The notes: generated by a model from the letters alone, not told the origin. DNA of 64,000 nucleotides from Pseudooceanicola pacificus (GCF_009789075.1 NZ_WNXQ01000001.1:124001-188000); one strand, 5' to 3'. Shown: positions 35,890 to 45,158, counted from the stretch's first letter. Translations and numbers: made by a program.

Positions 35890-37008
35890 ATGGCATCAGC
35901 ATTCGTGATCCGGCTGGCTGCAACAGCAGTCCTGTCGATCGCTCTGGCCGCCTGTTCCCTGCCGCGCGGGGCCGCCCTGCAATCCGAGATTCTCAGAGAG
36001 AAGGACAGCGCGCAGGCCCCGTATGAGGTCGTTGCCGTCTCGCGCAACTCTGTCGGCCCGATTTCCAGATGGCCGCAGACCGGCTGGCAGGGCGGGTACA
36101 ACTGGCCGCGCGCCTCGGGCGGGCCGAAGTCCAGCATCATCCGTCCCTCCGACAAGGTCAGCCTGGTGATCTGGGACAGCCAGGAGAACTCGCTGCTGAC
36201 CAACGACGCCGAGAAAGTCGTGTCGATGCAGGGGCTGACCGTCTCCTCGACCGGCACGATCTTCGTGCCCTATATCGAAGAGGTGGTCGTCAACGGCCAG
36301 ACCCCGGATCAGGCCCGCAGTCAGATCCAGGAAAAGCTGAGCGCCATCCTGCCCTCGGCCCAGGTGCAGCTGACCTTTGAACCCGGCAAAGAGAATTCCG
36401 TCGACCTGGTCAGCGGCGTCACGCGTCCGGGCACCTACCCGATGCAGGGCCGCAACTTCACCGTCCTCGGCCTGATCTCGCAGGGCGGCGGCATCAGCAG
36501 TTCGCTGCGCAACCCGCTGGTGCGCCTGATCCGTGGCGGCCAGACCTTCGAAATCCCCGCCAAGACTCTGCTGTCGGACGCGTCGCGGAATATCGTCCTG
36601 CGCGGCGGCGACATGGTCGTGGTGGAAGAGGACGACCGCTTCTTCACCGCCCTCGGCGCGACCGGGAGCGAGGAAATCCTCTATTTCGACCGCGAAAACA
36701 TCACCGCCCTGGAAGCGATGTCGATGGTTGGCGGCATCAGCGACGGCCGCGCCGATCCCAAGGGCGTGCTGGTCCTGCGGGAATATCCCGCCAAGGCGCT
36801 GCGCTACGACGGGACCGGGCCGACCAAGCGCCAGGTGATCTTTACCATCGACCTGACCTCGGCCGACGGGCTGTTCTCGGCGCGCAATCTGCGGATCAAT
36901 CCGCATGACACCGTGCTTGTGACGGAAAGCCCGCTGACCACCGCGAACACCGTGTTCTCGCTGATCGGGCGCCTTGTCGGCATCAACAACCAGCTCGGCA
37001 GCCTCTGA
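35890..37008 (+). CDS. Polysaccharide export lipoprotein (Wza/ExoF-like, SLBB domains)
   Basis: This 372-residue protein has a lipoprotein signal with lipobox LAAC (Cys22). The poly-export domain (about 80-165: RPSDKVSLVIWDSQENSLL...FVPYIEEVVVNGQTPDQARSQI) is followed by SLBB domains (SGVTRPGTYPMQGRNFTVLGLISQGGG and a second near 235-345). The outer-membrane multimer forms the exit channel for capsule or exopolysaccharide. No Wzc-type kinase or polymerase is in the window, so the remaining machinery must lie elsewhere. Confidence 0.93.
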   Translation: MASAFVIRLAATAVLSIALAACSLPRGAALQSEILREKDSAQAPYEVVAVSRNSVGPISRWPQTGWQGGYNWPRASGGPKSSIIRPSDKVSLVIWDSQENSLLTNDAEKVVSMQGLTVSSTGTIFVPYIEEVVVNGQTPDQARSQIQEKLSAILPSAQVQLTFEPGKENSVDLVSGVTRPGTYPMQGRNFTVLGLISQGGGISSSLRNPLVRLIRGGQTFEIPAKTLLSDASRNIVLRGGDMVVVEEDDRFFTALGATGSEEILYFDRENITALEAMSMVGGISDGRADPKGVLVLREYPAKALRYDGTGPTKRQVIFTIDLTSADGLFSARNLRINPHDTVLVTESPLTTANTVFSLIGRLVGINNQLGSL

Positions 37009-37020
37009 TCCCGGACGGGT

Positions 37021-37047
37021 GCCATCCGCCACAAACATGCGGATGGC
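37021..37047 (+). terminator. Hairpin after the polysaccharide export gene
   Basis: A perfect 9-bp stem, GCCATCCGC and GCGGATGGC, around a 9-nt loop, starts 12 nt after the stop codon. It lacks a T-run. Its position makes it the probable 3' end of the export transcript. Confidence 0.6.
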
Positions 37048-37113
37048 GGGCCTGCAGATGCGCCGGGGCCGCGGTTCTCCTAGCCTGACCCTGTCAGGCA
37101 GGAGGACAGCGCG

Positions 37114-38133
37114 ATGACCAGGGCCCGCAGCACGATCGACAGCCCCAGGCCGGACTGGCTGGACCAGCTGCGCGAAGAGATCATCGAGCCCGACCTGCCG
37201 ATCATCGACCCGCATCACCACCTGTGGACCCGCCACGACGGTTACCTGCTCGACGATATCCTGGCCGATGCGGGGGACGGGCATGACGTGGTCGCGACGG
37301 TCTTTGTCCAGTGCCGTTACGCCCATCGGACGGACGGCCCCGTGCCGCTGCAGCCTGTCGGCGAAACCGAGGCCGTGCGCGCGATTGCCGAGGCCGGCGA
37401 GGCCCGCCCCGGTGCGCCCCGGATCGCCGCCGGCATCGTTGGATTCGCCGATCTCACCCTCGGCGATGCGGTGGACGAGGTGCTGGAGGCCCATATCGCC
37501 GCCGCCGGCGGACGGTTCCGCGGCATCCGGCACATCACCGCAAACGAACCCAGTTTCGAAAGCGCCCTGCTGCCGGTCGACCCGGGTATCATGGCCTCGG
37601 CCCCGTTCCGCGCGGGCTTTGCCCGGCTGGCGGCGCAGGGTCTCAGCTATGACTCCTGGCTCTATCATCCCCAGATTCCCCAGCTGACCGACCTGGCCCG
37701 CGCCTTTCCCGACACCGCCATCGTGCTGGACCATGTCGGCGGACCGCTGGGCATCGGGCGGTTCACGGGGCTGGAGCGCGAGGTGTTCGACAGCTGGAAG
37801 CGCGCCCTGACCGACCTGGCCACCTGCCCGAATGTCAGCGTCAAGCTCGGCGGGCTGGGCATGGACATCACCGGCGTCACATGGGCGCGCAACCCGCAGC
37901 CGCCCGGCTCGCAAGAGATGGCCGACCGCTTCCGTCCCTATGTGGAAACCGCGATCGAGCTGTTCGGCCCGAGCCGCTGCATGTTCGAAAGCAATTTCCC
38001 GGTCGACAAGGTGTCGTCCAGCTACCACGTGCTGTTCAACGCCTTCAAACGCCTCGCCTCGGGCGCCAGCGACGACGAGAAGCGCCTGCTGTTTCACGAC
38101 ACCGCCGCGCGCGTCTACCGCCTGTCCCTCTGA
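37114..38133 (+). CDS. Amidohydrolase family protein (PDC lactonase-like TIM barrel)
   Basis: This 339-residue metal-dependent hydrolase begins with the family motif IIDPHHHLW (His ligands near residue 33-35). Other barrel strands are VATVFVQCR, GGRFRGIRHI, AIVLDHVGGP and RCMFESNFPVDK (the Asp that activates water). Relatives hydrolyse lactones such as 2-pyrone-4,6-dicarboxylate. AGGAGGA precedes the ATG. It lies between surface-polysaccharide and flagellar genes with no evident partner, so the substrate cannot be guessed. Confidence 0.88.
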   Translation: MTRARSTIDSPRPDWLDQLREEIIEPDLPIIDPHHHLWTRHDGYLLDDILADAGDGHDVVATVFVQCRYAHRTDGPVPLQPVGETEAVRAIAEAGEARPGAPRIAAGIVGFADLTLGDAVDEVLEAHIAAAGGRFRGIRHITANEPSFESALLPVDPGIMASAPFRAGFARLAAQGLSYDSWLYHPQIPQLTDLARAFPDTAIVLDHVGGPLGIGRFTGLEREVFDSWKRALTDLATCPNVSVKLGGLGMDITGVTWARNPQPPGSQEMADRFRPYVETAIELFGPSRCMFESNFPVDKVSSSYHVLFNAFKRLASGASDDEKRLLFHDTAARVYRLSL

Positions 38134-38143
38134 TCCGCCGGCT

Positions 38144-38159
38144 TTAACGCCCCGCTAAC
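38144..38159 (+). promoter_or_regulatory. CtrA-like site upstream of motB
   Basis: TTAAC-GCCCC-GCTAAC matches the CtrA full site TTAAC-N5-GTTAAC with one mismatch. It ends 46 nt before the motB start. CtrA controls flagellar genes in this bacterial order. A second such site precedes flgE. Confidence 0.55.
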
Positions 38160-38205
38160 AGCTCGCCTGTATACCCGGCCCCGGGTGAGAACAGAGGTGG
38201 TGTGG

Positions 38206-39054
38206 ATGAGCGGGCAGTCAAACGCCGCGCCAGTCATCATCAAGCGGAAGAAGATCGTCGCGGGCGGCGGGCACCATGGCGGTGCCTGGAAGGTCGCCTA
38301 TGCCGATTTCGTGACGGCCATGATGGCCTTCTTCCTGCTGATGTGGCTGCTGAACGCGACGACGGAAAAGCAACGCAAGGGGATTGCGGACTATTTCGCG
38401 CCGACCGTGCCGATCAACCGCGTGTCGGGTGGCGGCGACGGCGCATTCTCCGGCGATTCGGTGATGTCGGACATGTCGCTGGCACGAAACGGCACCGGCG
38501 CCAGCTCCCTGCACGCCACCGCCCAGAACCGCGCGCGCGGCGAAAGCGGCCTGTCCACGACCGGCGGCGAAGAGGTGATGATGGAGGAAATCCGGCGCGA
38601 GGTCGAAGAGGCCCTGCAGGGGCGCGGCGGCGAAAGCTCGGTCATCGACAACCTGCTGGAACACATCGTCACCCGCGTCACGGACGAGGGGCTGGTGATC
38701 GACATCTTCGACCTGCCCGGCGATCCGCTGTTTGACGGCCATACCGCCAGGCCCAAGGAATTGCTGAGCGAAATCGCCCGGCTGGTCGCCCGGTCCATCG
38801 ACTGGATCGCCAACCCCGTGGCGGTGGAGGCGCATGTCGCCGCCCGCCCGGTTGTCCTGCGCGACAACCCGGTGTGGGAGCTGTCCAGCGAAAGGGCCGT
38901 GGCCATGCGCGACCTGCTGGTCCGCAAGGGGCTGGCCCGCGACCGCACCGAACGGGTGACCGGCCATGCCGACCGCGAGCCCGTCACCGGCGATCCCATG
39001 GCCCTGCGCAACAACCGGCTGGAGATCATCCTGATCCGCCTGCCCCCGCCCTGA
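38206..39054 (+). CDS. motB: Flagellar motor stator protein MotB
   Basis: This 282-residue protein has a cytoplasmic HHGGAWKVAYADFVTAMMAFFLLMWLL segment containing the essential proton-path Asp34 and the single membrane helix. A linker and an OmpA-like peptidoglycan-binding domain (about 160-280) follow, with WELSSERAVAMRDLLVRKGL and ALRNNRLEIIL. The start MSGQSNAAP is preceded by GAGGTGG. MotA is not next to it, so the stator partner is encoded elsewhere. Confidence 0.93.
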   Translation: MSGQSNAAPVIIKRKKIVAGGGHHGGAWKVAYADFVTAMMAFFLLMWLLNATTEKQRKGIADYFAPTVPINRVSGGGDGAFSGDSVMSDMSLARNGTGASSLHATAQNRARGESGLSTTGGEEVMMEEIRREVEEALQGRGGESSVIDNLLEHIVTRVTDEGLVIDIFDLPGDPLFDGHTARPKELLSEIARLVARSIDWIANPVAVEAHVAARPVVLRDNPVWELSSERAVAMRDLLVRKGLARDRTERVTGHADREPVTGDPMALRNNRLEIILIRLPPP

Positions 39055-39082
39055 GGGCAGGATCAACATCGGATTTTAGCTG

Positions 39083-39097
39083 TTAGGCGCATATTAA
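39083..39097 (+). promoter_or_regulatory. CtrA-like site upstream of flgE
   Basis: TTAG-GCGCATA-TTAA fits TTAA-N7-TTAA with one mismatch. It starts 72 nt before the flgE ATG, a suitable distance for activation. It is the second CtrA-like site in the flagellar block. Confidence 0.45.
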
Positions 39098-39154
39098 AGC
39101 GCAACGCCTTAGGTGTCGCACGACAGATCGTCGATGCAGCAGAAAGGCGTATCC

Positions 39155-40459
39155 ATGACTATTTCTTCTTCCCTCAACGCGGGTGTGGCTGGCCTGTTCA
39201 CCAATGCCACCAAGCTCGCGACCATTGCGGACAATATCGCGAACTCCTCCACCTACGGCTACAAACGGATGGAGGCCGATTTTCACTCGCTGGTCGTGGG
39301 CGGCACCGGGGGCGGCTACAATGCGGGCGGCGTGCGGGCCACCACCCAGCGGCTGATCGACCAGCGCGGCTCCATCGTCAGCACCTCGAATTCCACCGAC
39401 CTCACCGTGCGCGGCCGTGGCCTGATCCCCGTCGCCGCCGCTTATGAGGTCGAGGGGACGGGAACCTTCAACCAGATGATGCTGACGACCACCGGGTCCT
39501 TCCGCACCGATGACGACGGCTACCTGCGCACCGAATCCGGCCTGATGCTTCTGGGCTGGCCCGCGGATTCGGGTGGTGAAATCCCCAGCTATCCGCGTGA
39601 CACGAGCGAGGGGCTGGAACCCGTCCGGCTGAACGTGAACCTGTTTACGGGCGAACCGACAACGATGGCCGAACTGGGCCTGAACCTCCCCGCGACCGAG
39701 ACCGAGGCGACCGGCGGCGGCAAGACACAGGACCTTTCGATCGAATATTTCGACAATATCGGCAAGTCCGAGACGCTGGAAATCCAGTTCATCCCGACCG
39801 TGCCCGCGACCGGTGTGTCCAACGAATGGACGATGGTCATCACCGATTCCGCCTCGGCCGGCGCGGTGATCGGCGAATACACGATCACCTTCAACGACAC
39901 GCGCACAGCGGGCGGCACGCTGGCCTCTGTCGCTGTTGGCTCCGCCGGCGGGGCATACGATGCCAGCACGGGCACCGTGATCGTCGACGTCGCGGGCGGG
40001 CCGATCGAACTCGACATCGGCATGCTGGGCGAACCCGACGGCCTGAACCAGCTGTCCGACAACTTCGCCCCGGTCTCGATCAGCAAGGACGGATCGCCGG
40101 TCGGCAACATGACCTCGGTGGATATCGACGCCAACGGCTTCGTCCATGCCTATTTCGACACCGGGGTCCGGCGCACGATCTACCAGATCCCGCTGGCCGA
40201 CCTGCCCAATACCAACGGCTTGATCGCGCTCGACTACCAGACCTACCTGCCCTCGCCCGACAGCGGCGCCTATTACCTGTGGGATGCCGGTGACGGGCCC
40301 ACCGGCGACCTGCTGGCCTTCGCCCGCGAGGAATCGGCCACCGATGTCGCCGCCGAACTTACCGAGATGATCCAGACGCAGCGCGCCTATTCGACCAATG
40401 CCAAGGTTTTCCAGACCGTGGACGAAATGCTGCAGGAGACGACGAACATCAAACGCTGA
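39155..40459 (+). CDS. flgE: Flagellar hook protein FlgE
   Basis: This 434-residue protein begins with the rod/hook-family N-terminus SLNAGVAGLFTNATKLATIADNIANSSTYGYK and ends with ELTEMIQTQRAYSTNAKVFQTVDEMLQETTNIKR. Both are the coiled ends that polymerise. The middle (about 150-330) is the surface-exposed, variable FlgE region. The start MTISSSLNAG is used because the upstream in-frame ATG adds a non-family leader. It is exported by the flagellar type III apparatus, with no signal peptide. Confidence 0.95.
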   Translation: MTISSSLNAGVAGLFTNATKLATIADNIANSSTYGYKRMEADFHSLVVGGTGGGYNAGGVRATTQRLIDQRGSIVSTSNSTDLTVRGRGLIPVAAAYEVEGTGTFNQMMLTTTGSFRTDDDGYLRTESGLMLLGWPADSGGEIPSYPRDTSEGLEPVRLNVNLFTGEPTTMAELGLNLPATETEATGGGKTQDLSIEYFDNIGKSETLEIQFIPTVPATGVSNEWTMVITDSASAGAVIGEYTITFNDTRTAGGTLASVAVGSAGGAYDASTGTVIVDVAGGPIELDIGMLGEPDGLNQLSDNFAPVSISKDGSPVGNMTSVDIDANGFVHAYFDTGVRRTIYQIPLADLPNTNGLIALDYQTYLPSPDSGAYYLWDAGDGPTGDLLAFAREESATDVAAELTEMIQTQRAYSTNAKVFQTVDEMLQETTNIKR

Positions 40460-40468
40460 CGCACCCCC

Positions 40469-40497
40469 GGCCCGTGGGCGCAACCCGCCCGCGGGCC
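40469..40497 (+). terminator. flgE-flgK intercistronic hairpin
   Basis: A 12-bp stem, GGCCCGTGGGCG and CGCCCGCGGGCC with one G-U pair, has a 5-nt loop and fills half of the 58-nt gap. No T-run follows. It likely protects the flgE message or causes partial termination, giving more hook protein than hook-associated protein. Confidence 0.6.
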
Positions 40498-40517
40498 CAG
40501 AACCGAAAGGCTGATCC

Positions 40518-41966
40518 ATGTCCATTTCCGTCGCATTGTCCAACGCGCTCAGCGGCCTGACAGCTTCGTCCCGCATGGCGTCCATCGTCTCGACCAATGT
40601 CGCCAATGCCTTGACCGAGGGCTACGGGCGGCGCGAACTCGCGATCTCGCCCCGGGTTGTCACCGGCGGCGGCGTGGGCATCGACGGGGTGATCCGCCAT
40701 GTCGATGCGAGCCTGGTGGCCGAACGGCGCGATGCCTCCTCCGAACATGCCGGGGCCGATACCCTGGCCACCTACCGCCAGCAGATCGAAAGCCTGCTCG
40801 GCACGCCCGAGGACGGCCATTCCCTGAGCGCCGTCATCACCCGGTTCGAATCCGCGCTGGTGGCTGCGTCCAGCCGCCCCGACCTGCCGGAGCGCCTGAC
40901 CGGCGTGCTGACCGCAGCCGGCGACGTCGCCGGGGCCTTCGGTGCGATCTCCGACCGCATCCAGGGCCTGCGAGAGGAGGCCGATGCCGAAATCGACGCG
41001 ACGGTGAACCGGGTCAACGAACTGCTGGCTCAGGTGGTCGATCTGAACGGCGCCGTCACCGATCAACGGAACCGCGGCGGCGATGTCTCGGGCCTGCTCG
41101 ACCATCGCCAGAAAGTGGTCGACGAACTCTCCGGCATCGTCCCGGTTCGCGAGGTGCCGCGCGGCCACGGGTCCATCGCCCTCTTCACCCCCGGCGGCGC
41201 GATCCTTGTCGACGGCACTGCGGCGGACCTGGATTTCACCCGCACAAACGTCATCACCCCGCATCTGACCGCCGATGCCGGCCTGCTTTCGGGTCTGACC
41301 CTGAACGGCCGGGAGCTGGACACCACCAGCGGCGGCCCGCTGGATGGCGGGCGCCTGTCCGCCCTCTTCGCGATCCGTGACGATCTGAGCGTCGCCATGC
41401 AGTCCGATATCGACGCGGCCGCGCGGGACATGATCGAGCGGTTTCAGCAGTCCGGTCTGGATGCGACCCGCGCCACCGGCGATCCCGGTCTCTTCACCGA
41501 CAATGGCCTGGCCTTCGACCCGGGCGACGAGCTGGGCATCGCCGCCCGCATCGCGATCAACGCCCTGGTGGACCCGGATCAGGGCGGCGCCACCTGGCGC
41601 CTGCGCGACGGCCTCGGGGCCGCGGCCGCGGGCGCGCCCGGCGATGCCTCCCTGCTTCAGGCCATGCAAACGGTCCTTGCCGAACGGCGCACGCCCGGCA
41701 GCGGCAGCTTTGGCACCGGCGCGCTGGATGCGGCGGGCATCGCCTCCAGCCTGCTCTCCCTCGCCGGCACGCAGCGCCAGCTTGCCGAACAGACCCTGAG
41801 CTTTGCCGCCACCCGCCACGGCGAGGTCGAGGAAAGGTTCCTCGCCGACGGTGTCGACACGGACCAGGAGATGCAGCGCCTCATCCTGATCGAACAGGCC
41901 TATGGCGCAAATGCCAAGGTGGTCCAGACCATCGACGAAATGATGAACATGCTGCTGAGGATCTGA
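40518..41966 (+). CDS. flgK: Flagellar hook-associated protein 1, FlgK
   Basis: This 482-residue protein has N-terminal SVALSNALSGLTASSRMASIVSTNVANALTEGY and C-terminal LILIEQAYGANAKVVQTIDEMMNMLLRI, the polymerising coils. RGGDVSGLLDHRQKVVDELSGIV is the conserved FlgK segment near 190-215. It joins hook to filament with FlgL. The next gene, flgL, starts 3 nt after its stop. Confidence 0.94.
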   Translation: MSISVALSNALSGLTASSRMASIVSTNVANALTEGYGRRELAISPRVVTGGGVGIDGVIRHVDASLVAERRDASSEHAGADTLATYRQQIESLLGTPEDGHSLSAVITRFESALVAASSRPDLPERLTGVLTAAGDVAGAFGAISDRIQGLREEADAEIDATVNRVNELLAQVVDLNGAVTDQRNRGGDVSGLLDHRQKVVDELSGIVPVREVPRGHGSIALFTPGGAILVDGTAADLDFTRTNVITPHLTADAGLLSGLTLNGRELDTTSGGPLDGGRLSALFAIRDDLSVAMQSDIDAAARDMIERFQQSGLDATRATGDPGLFTDNGLAFDPGDELGIAARIAINALVDPDQGGATWRLRDGLGAAAAGAPGDASLLQAMQTVLAERRTPGSGSFGTGALDAAGIASSLLSLAGTQRQLAEQTLSFAATRHGEVEERFLADGVDTDQEMQRLILIEQAYGANAKVVQTIDEMMNMLLRI

Positions 41967-41968
41967 CC

Positions 41969-42979
41969 ATGACGAGCATCAGTATCGGCGACCTCGCCCA
42001 GGGCTACGTGCTGCGACGTCAGAACGCGGACCTGAAAGAACAGATGGGCCTGCTGGTCCGGGAACTGTCCAGCGGCCGCACCGCCGACGTGTCCCGGCAC
42101 CTGTCGGGCGGCTACGCCTTCCTGGCCGATGTCGAACGCAACCTCGGCATGCTGGAGACCTACGCCGCCGCCGCGTCGGAAGCGGCCCTCTTCACCAACG
42201 GGATGCAGGACGCTCTTGAGGTCTTTCAGGCCTTCGCGACGAATCTGGGCTCTTCGGCCTTGTCGAGCGGCGCATCCGCATTGCCCGAGGCCGTGGCGAA
42301 CACCTCGCACCAGGCCGCGGGCGATTTTACCCGGATGATCTCGGCGCTGAACACAGGCGTGGCCGGCCGGTCCCTCTTCTCCGGGGTCGCGACCGACACG
42401 TCGCCCCTCGCCACGGGGCCCGAAATCCTGAACGCGCTGCGAACCGCCGTGACCGGAGAGACAACCGCGGCGGGGGTCCAGGCGGTCCTCGACGACTGGT
42501 TCGACACGCCCGGCGGCGGTTTCGACACGATGGCGTACAAGGGGGCATCGCAATCCTTGTCCCCCTTCTCCGTCGCGCGGGGAGAGGCGGTGGACCTTGA
42601 CCTGCGCGCCGACAACGGCGCCGTCCGCGCCTTGCTGAAACACGCCGCGACGGCCGCGCTGGCTGCGGATTCGTCCCTTGGGCTGGATGTCGGAACCCAG
42701 GCAGAGCTGCTCACATCCGCGGGCGAAGGCCTTGCCTTCGGCCAGGCCGGGCTCACGGAAATCCGCGCCGATCTGGGCTATGCCCAGTCCCGCATCGAGG
42801 ACAGCGAGACCCGCATTTCCTCGGAACGCATCGGGTACCAGATCGCTCAGGCCGACCTGCTGGCCGTCGATCCCTTCGAAACGGCAACCGAGCTGGAAAA
42901 CGTCCAGTTCCAGCTGGAAAGCCTTTACGCCGTGACGGTGCGCATGTCGCGGCTGTCGCTGGTGGATTTCCTGCGATGA
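41969..42979 (+). CDS. flgL: Flagellar hook-associated protein 3, FlgL
   Basis: This 336-residue protein has a flagellin-like N-terminus (RRQNADLKEQMGLLVRELSSGRTADVSRHLSGG) and C-terminus (FETATELENVQFQLESLYAVTVRMSRLSLVDFLR). GRSLFSGVATDTSP is typical of FlgL. The stop overlaps the flgI start by 4 nt. It is divergent in sequence, as usual for this family in Rhodobacteraceae. Confidence 0.9.
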   Translation: MTSISIGDLAQGYVLRRQNADLKEQMGLLVRELSSGRTADVSRHLSGGYAFLADVERNLGMLETYAAAASEAALFTNGMQDALEVFQAFATNLGSSALSSGASALPEAVANTSHQAAGDFTRMISALNTGVAGRSLFSGVATDTSPLATGPEILNALRTAVTGETTAAGVQAVLDDWFDTPGGGFDTMAYKGASQSLSPFSVARGEAVDLDLRADNGAVRALLKHAATAALAADSSLGLDVGTQAELLTSAGEGLAFGQAGLTEIRADLGYAQSRIEDSETRISSERIGYQIAQADLLAVDPFETATELENVQFQLESLYAVTVRMSRLSLVDFLR

Positions 42980-44076
42980 TTGTCGCGCTGCTCATCTGCC
43001 TCGGGCTCCTGTGGCCAAATGCTGCGGCCGCCTCGCCCATCCGGATCAAGGACCTGGTGGAATTCGACGGGGTCCGCGGCAACGACCTGGTCGGCTACGG
43101 GCTGGTCGTCGGCCTGAATGGCACCGGCGACGGGCTGCGCAACGCCCCGTTCACCGAGGATATCATGTCCACCATCCTCGAACGTCTCGGCGTGAACGTG
43201 ACCGGGGAACAGTTCCGGCCCAAGAATGTCGCGGCCGTCATCGTGACCGGCAGCCTGCCGCCCTTTGTGCGCTCCGGCGCGCAGATCGACGTGACCGTCT
43301 CGGCCATCGGCGATGCCAAGAGCCTGTTGGGGGGAACCCTGGTCATGACCCCCCTGAATGCCGCCGATGGCGAGATCTACGCCGTGGCGCAGGGCACGGT
43401 GATCGCCGGCGGGGCCGAGGCGACGGGCGATGCCGCTTCGGTGGTTGTCGGGGTCCCGACCGCCGGGGTTATCCCCTCGGGCGCCCGGGTGGAAAAGGAG
43501 GTCGACTTCGAACTCGGCTCGCTCAGCACGTTGCGGCTGGCGTTGAGGACGCCGGATTTCACCACCGCCGACCGGATCGAGCGGGCGATCAACCGGTCCT
43601 TCGGGCGCCCCGTCGCGCGCATGCTGGATGCCGGAACGGTGCGGCTGGACATTGCCGCCACGCGGATGGGGTCTCCGGCCCACGCGCTGGTCCGGGTCGA
43701 GAACCTGTCGGTCGAGCCCGAACAACGGGCCCGCGTGGTGGTGGACCAGCGGTCCGGCACCATCGTGATGGGCGAAGATGTCCGGATCAGCCGGGTGGCG
43801 GTGTCACAGGGCAACCTGACCCTGCGCATCCAGGAAGAGCCGCTGGTGATCCAGCCCAACCCGTTTTCCGACGGCCAGACAGTGGTGGTGCCGCGCACCA
43901 GTGCCGATGTCCAGCAGGAACCGGGCATCGGCCTGGCCGAAGTCCCGGGCGGCACCTCCCTGTCGGAGGTCATTGCCGGGCTGAACGCGCTTGGCGTCTC
44001 TCCGCGCGACATGATCGACATCCTCAAGAGCATCAAGGCAGCCGGGGCCCTGCATGCCGAATTCGTGGTCCGGTAA
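42976..44076 (+). CDS. flgI: Flagellar P-ring protein FlgI
   Basis: This 366-residue periplasmic protein has a signal peptide (MIVALLICLGLLWPNAAAA) and begins with RIKDLVEFDGVRGNDLVGYGLVVGLNGTGDG, the family hallmark. It ends GTSLSEVIAGLNALGVSPRDMIDILKSIKAAGALHAEFVV. It forms the P ring around the rod. Its start overlaps flgL, and a hairpin follows its stop, making it the last gene of this flagellar block. Confidence 0.96.
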   Translation: MIVALLICLGLLWPNAAAASPIRIKDLVEFDGVRGNDLVGYGLVVGLNGTGDGLRNAPFTEDIMSTILERLGVNVTGEQFRPKNVAAVIVTGSLPPFVRSGAQIDVTVSAIGDAKSLLGGTLVMTPLNAADGEIYAVAQGTVIAGGAEATGDAASVVVGVPTAGVIPSGARVEKEVDFELGSLSTLRLALRTPDFTTADRIERAINRSFGRPVARMLDAGTVRLDIAATRMGSPAHALVRVENLSVEPEQRARVVVDQRSGTIVMGEDVRISRVAVSQGNLTLRIQEEPLVIQPNPFSDGQTVVVPRTSADVQQEPGIGLAEVPGGTSLSEVIAGLNALGVSPRDMIDILKSIKAAGALHAEFVVR

Positions 44077-44098
44077 CCTGTCCCTGATGCGGGACAGG
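44077..44098 (+). terminator. Hairpin after flgI
   Basis: A perfect 8-bp stem, CCTGTCCC and GGGACAGG, with a 6-nt loop lies directly after the stop codon. It probably marks the 3' end of the flagellar transcript. It has no T-run. Confidence 0.6.
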
Positions 44099-44246
44099 CC
44101 CGATCCCGAACCGGCCGGGCCGCGACGCTCTGCGTCCTTTGACAGAAATACTGGGGCCGATCCGATGAAATTCCACCTGACCTGCCGACAGGCAATGCGC
44201 TAGACTGGTGGTGCAAACGCAGAGTGACGTCAGGAGAACCCGCCAC

Positions 44247-45047
44247 ATGGATGCCGAAACCCGCGACGACCGCGCCTATGCCATCAAGGAAGGCTCCATC
44301 GGCTGGCTGGTGTTCCAGAACCCGACCAAGCTGAACGCGATCAGCGGCCCGATGGTCGAAGACGCCATTGCCATCGCCCGTGATTTTGCCGCCGATCCCG
44401 AAATCCGCACGGTGATCCTGCGCGGTGCCGGGGAAAAGGCCTTCATCTCTGGCGGCGACATCTCGAAATTCGAAAAGACCCGCTTCAGCCCGCAGGGCCA
44501 GAAGGAAGGGCGGCGGGCACTGGACATCCTGCGCGCGGAACTGATCGAGATGGACAAGCCCGTGATCGCGATGATCCACGGGTATTGCCTGGGTGGCGGC
44601 ATGGGGGTCGCGCTCTGTGCAGACATGCGTTTCGGTGCCGAAACCAGCCAGCTGGGCATTCCCGCCGCCCTGCGGGGCGTGGCCTACCCGATTTCGGGGC
44701 TGAAGCTGCTGGTCGACCTTGTCGGCCCGTCGATTGCCAAGGACATCATGATATCCGGCCGCCGCCTGAAGGCGGAGGAGGCCCTGCGTGTCGGGTTGCT
44801 GAACCGTGTCGTGCCAGCCGATGAACTTGAGGACGTGACCCGGGCCTATGCCCAGACAATCGCGGACAACGCCCCGCTCTCGATCCGCGCATCGAAATTC
44901 TTCATCAACCAGCTCGGGCTGGAGGAAGATCAGCGCGACACCGCGCGGATCGAGGACATGGTGATCGCCGCGCGCGACAGCGAGGATTTCAAGGAATCCA
45001 CCCGCGCCTTCATGGAGAAGCGCAAGCCGGTCTTCAAAGGCCGCTGA
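44247..45047 (+). CDS. Enoyl-CoA hydratase/isomerase family protein
   Basis: This 266-residue crotonase-fold protein has the oxyanion-hole segments FISGGDISKFEK and GYCLGGGMGVALCADMRF. The catalytic Glu positions of short-chain enoyl-CoA hydratase are not cleanly placed (residues near IPAALRGVAYPISG lack the usual PExxLG), so a different acyl-CoA reaction is possible. CAGGAGA lies 8 nt before the ATG. It stands alone; a TTGACA at 44139-44144 could belong to its promoter. Confidence 0.85.
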   Translation: MDAETRDDRAYAIKEGSIGWLVFQNPTKLNAISGPMVEDAIAIARDFAADPEIRTVILRGAGEKAFISGGDISKFEKTRFSPQGQKEGRRALDILRAELIEMDKPVIAMIHGYCLGGGMGVALCADMRFGAETSQLGIPAALRGVAYPISGLKLLVDLVGPSIAKDIMISGRRLKAEEALRVGLLNRVVPADELEDVTRAYAQTIADNAPLSIRASKFFINQLGLEEDQRDTARIEDMVIAARDSEDFKESTRAFMEKRKPVFKGR

Positions 45048-45158
45048 GCGGCGCCGCGTTGGCGGGTGGAGCAGACGCCCCGGAACGGTGAACCGCCCGG
45101 GGCGCATGCACATGGGGACAGGACAGGCCCTCGGCCGCGCCGGCGGCGTGCTACGGCC

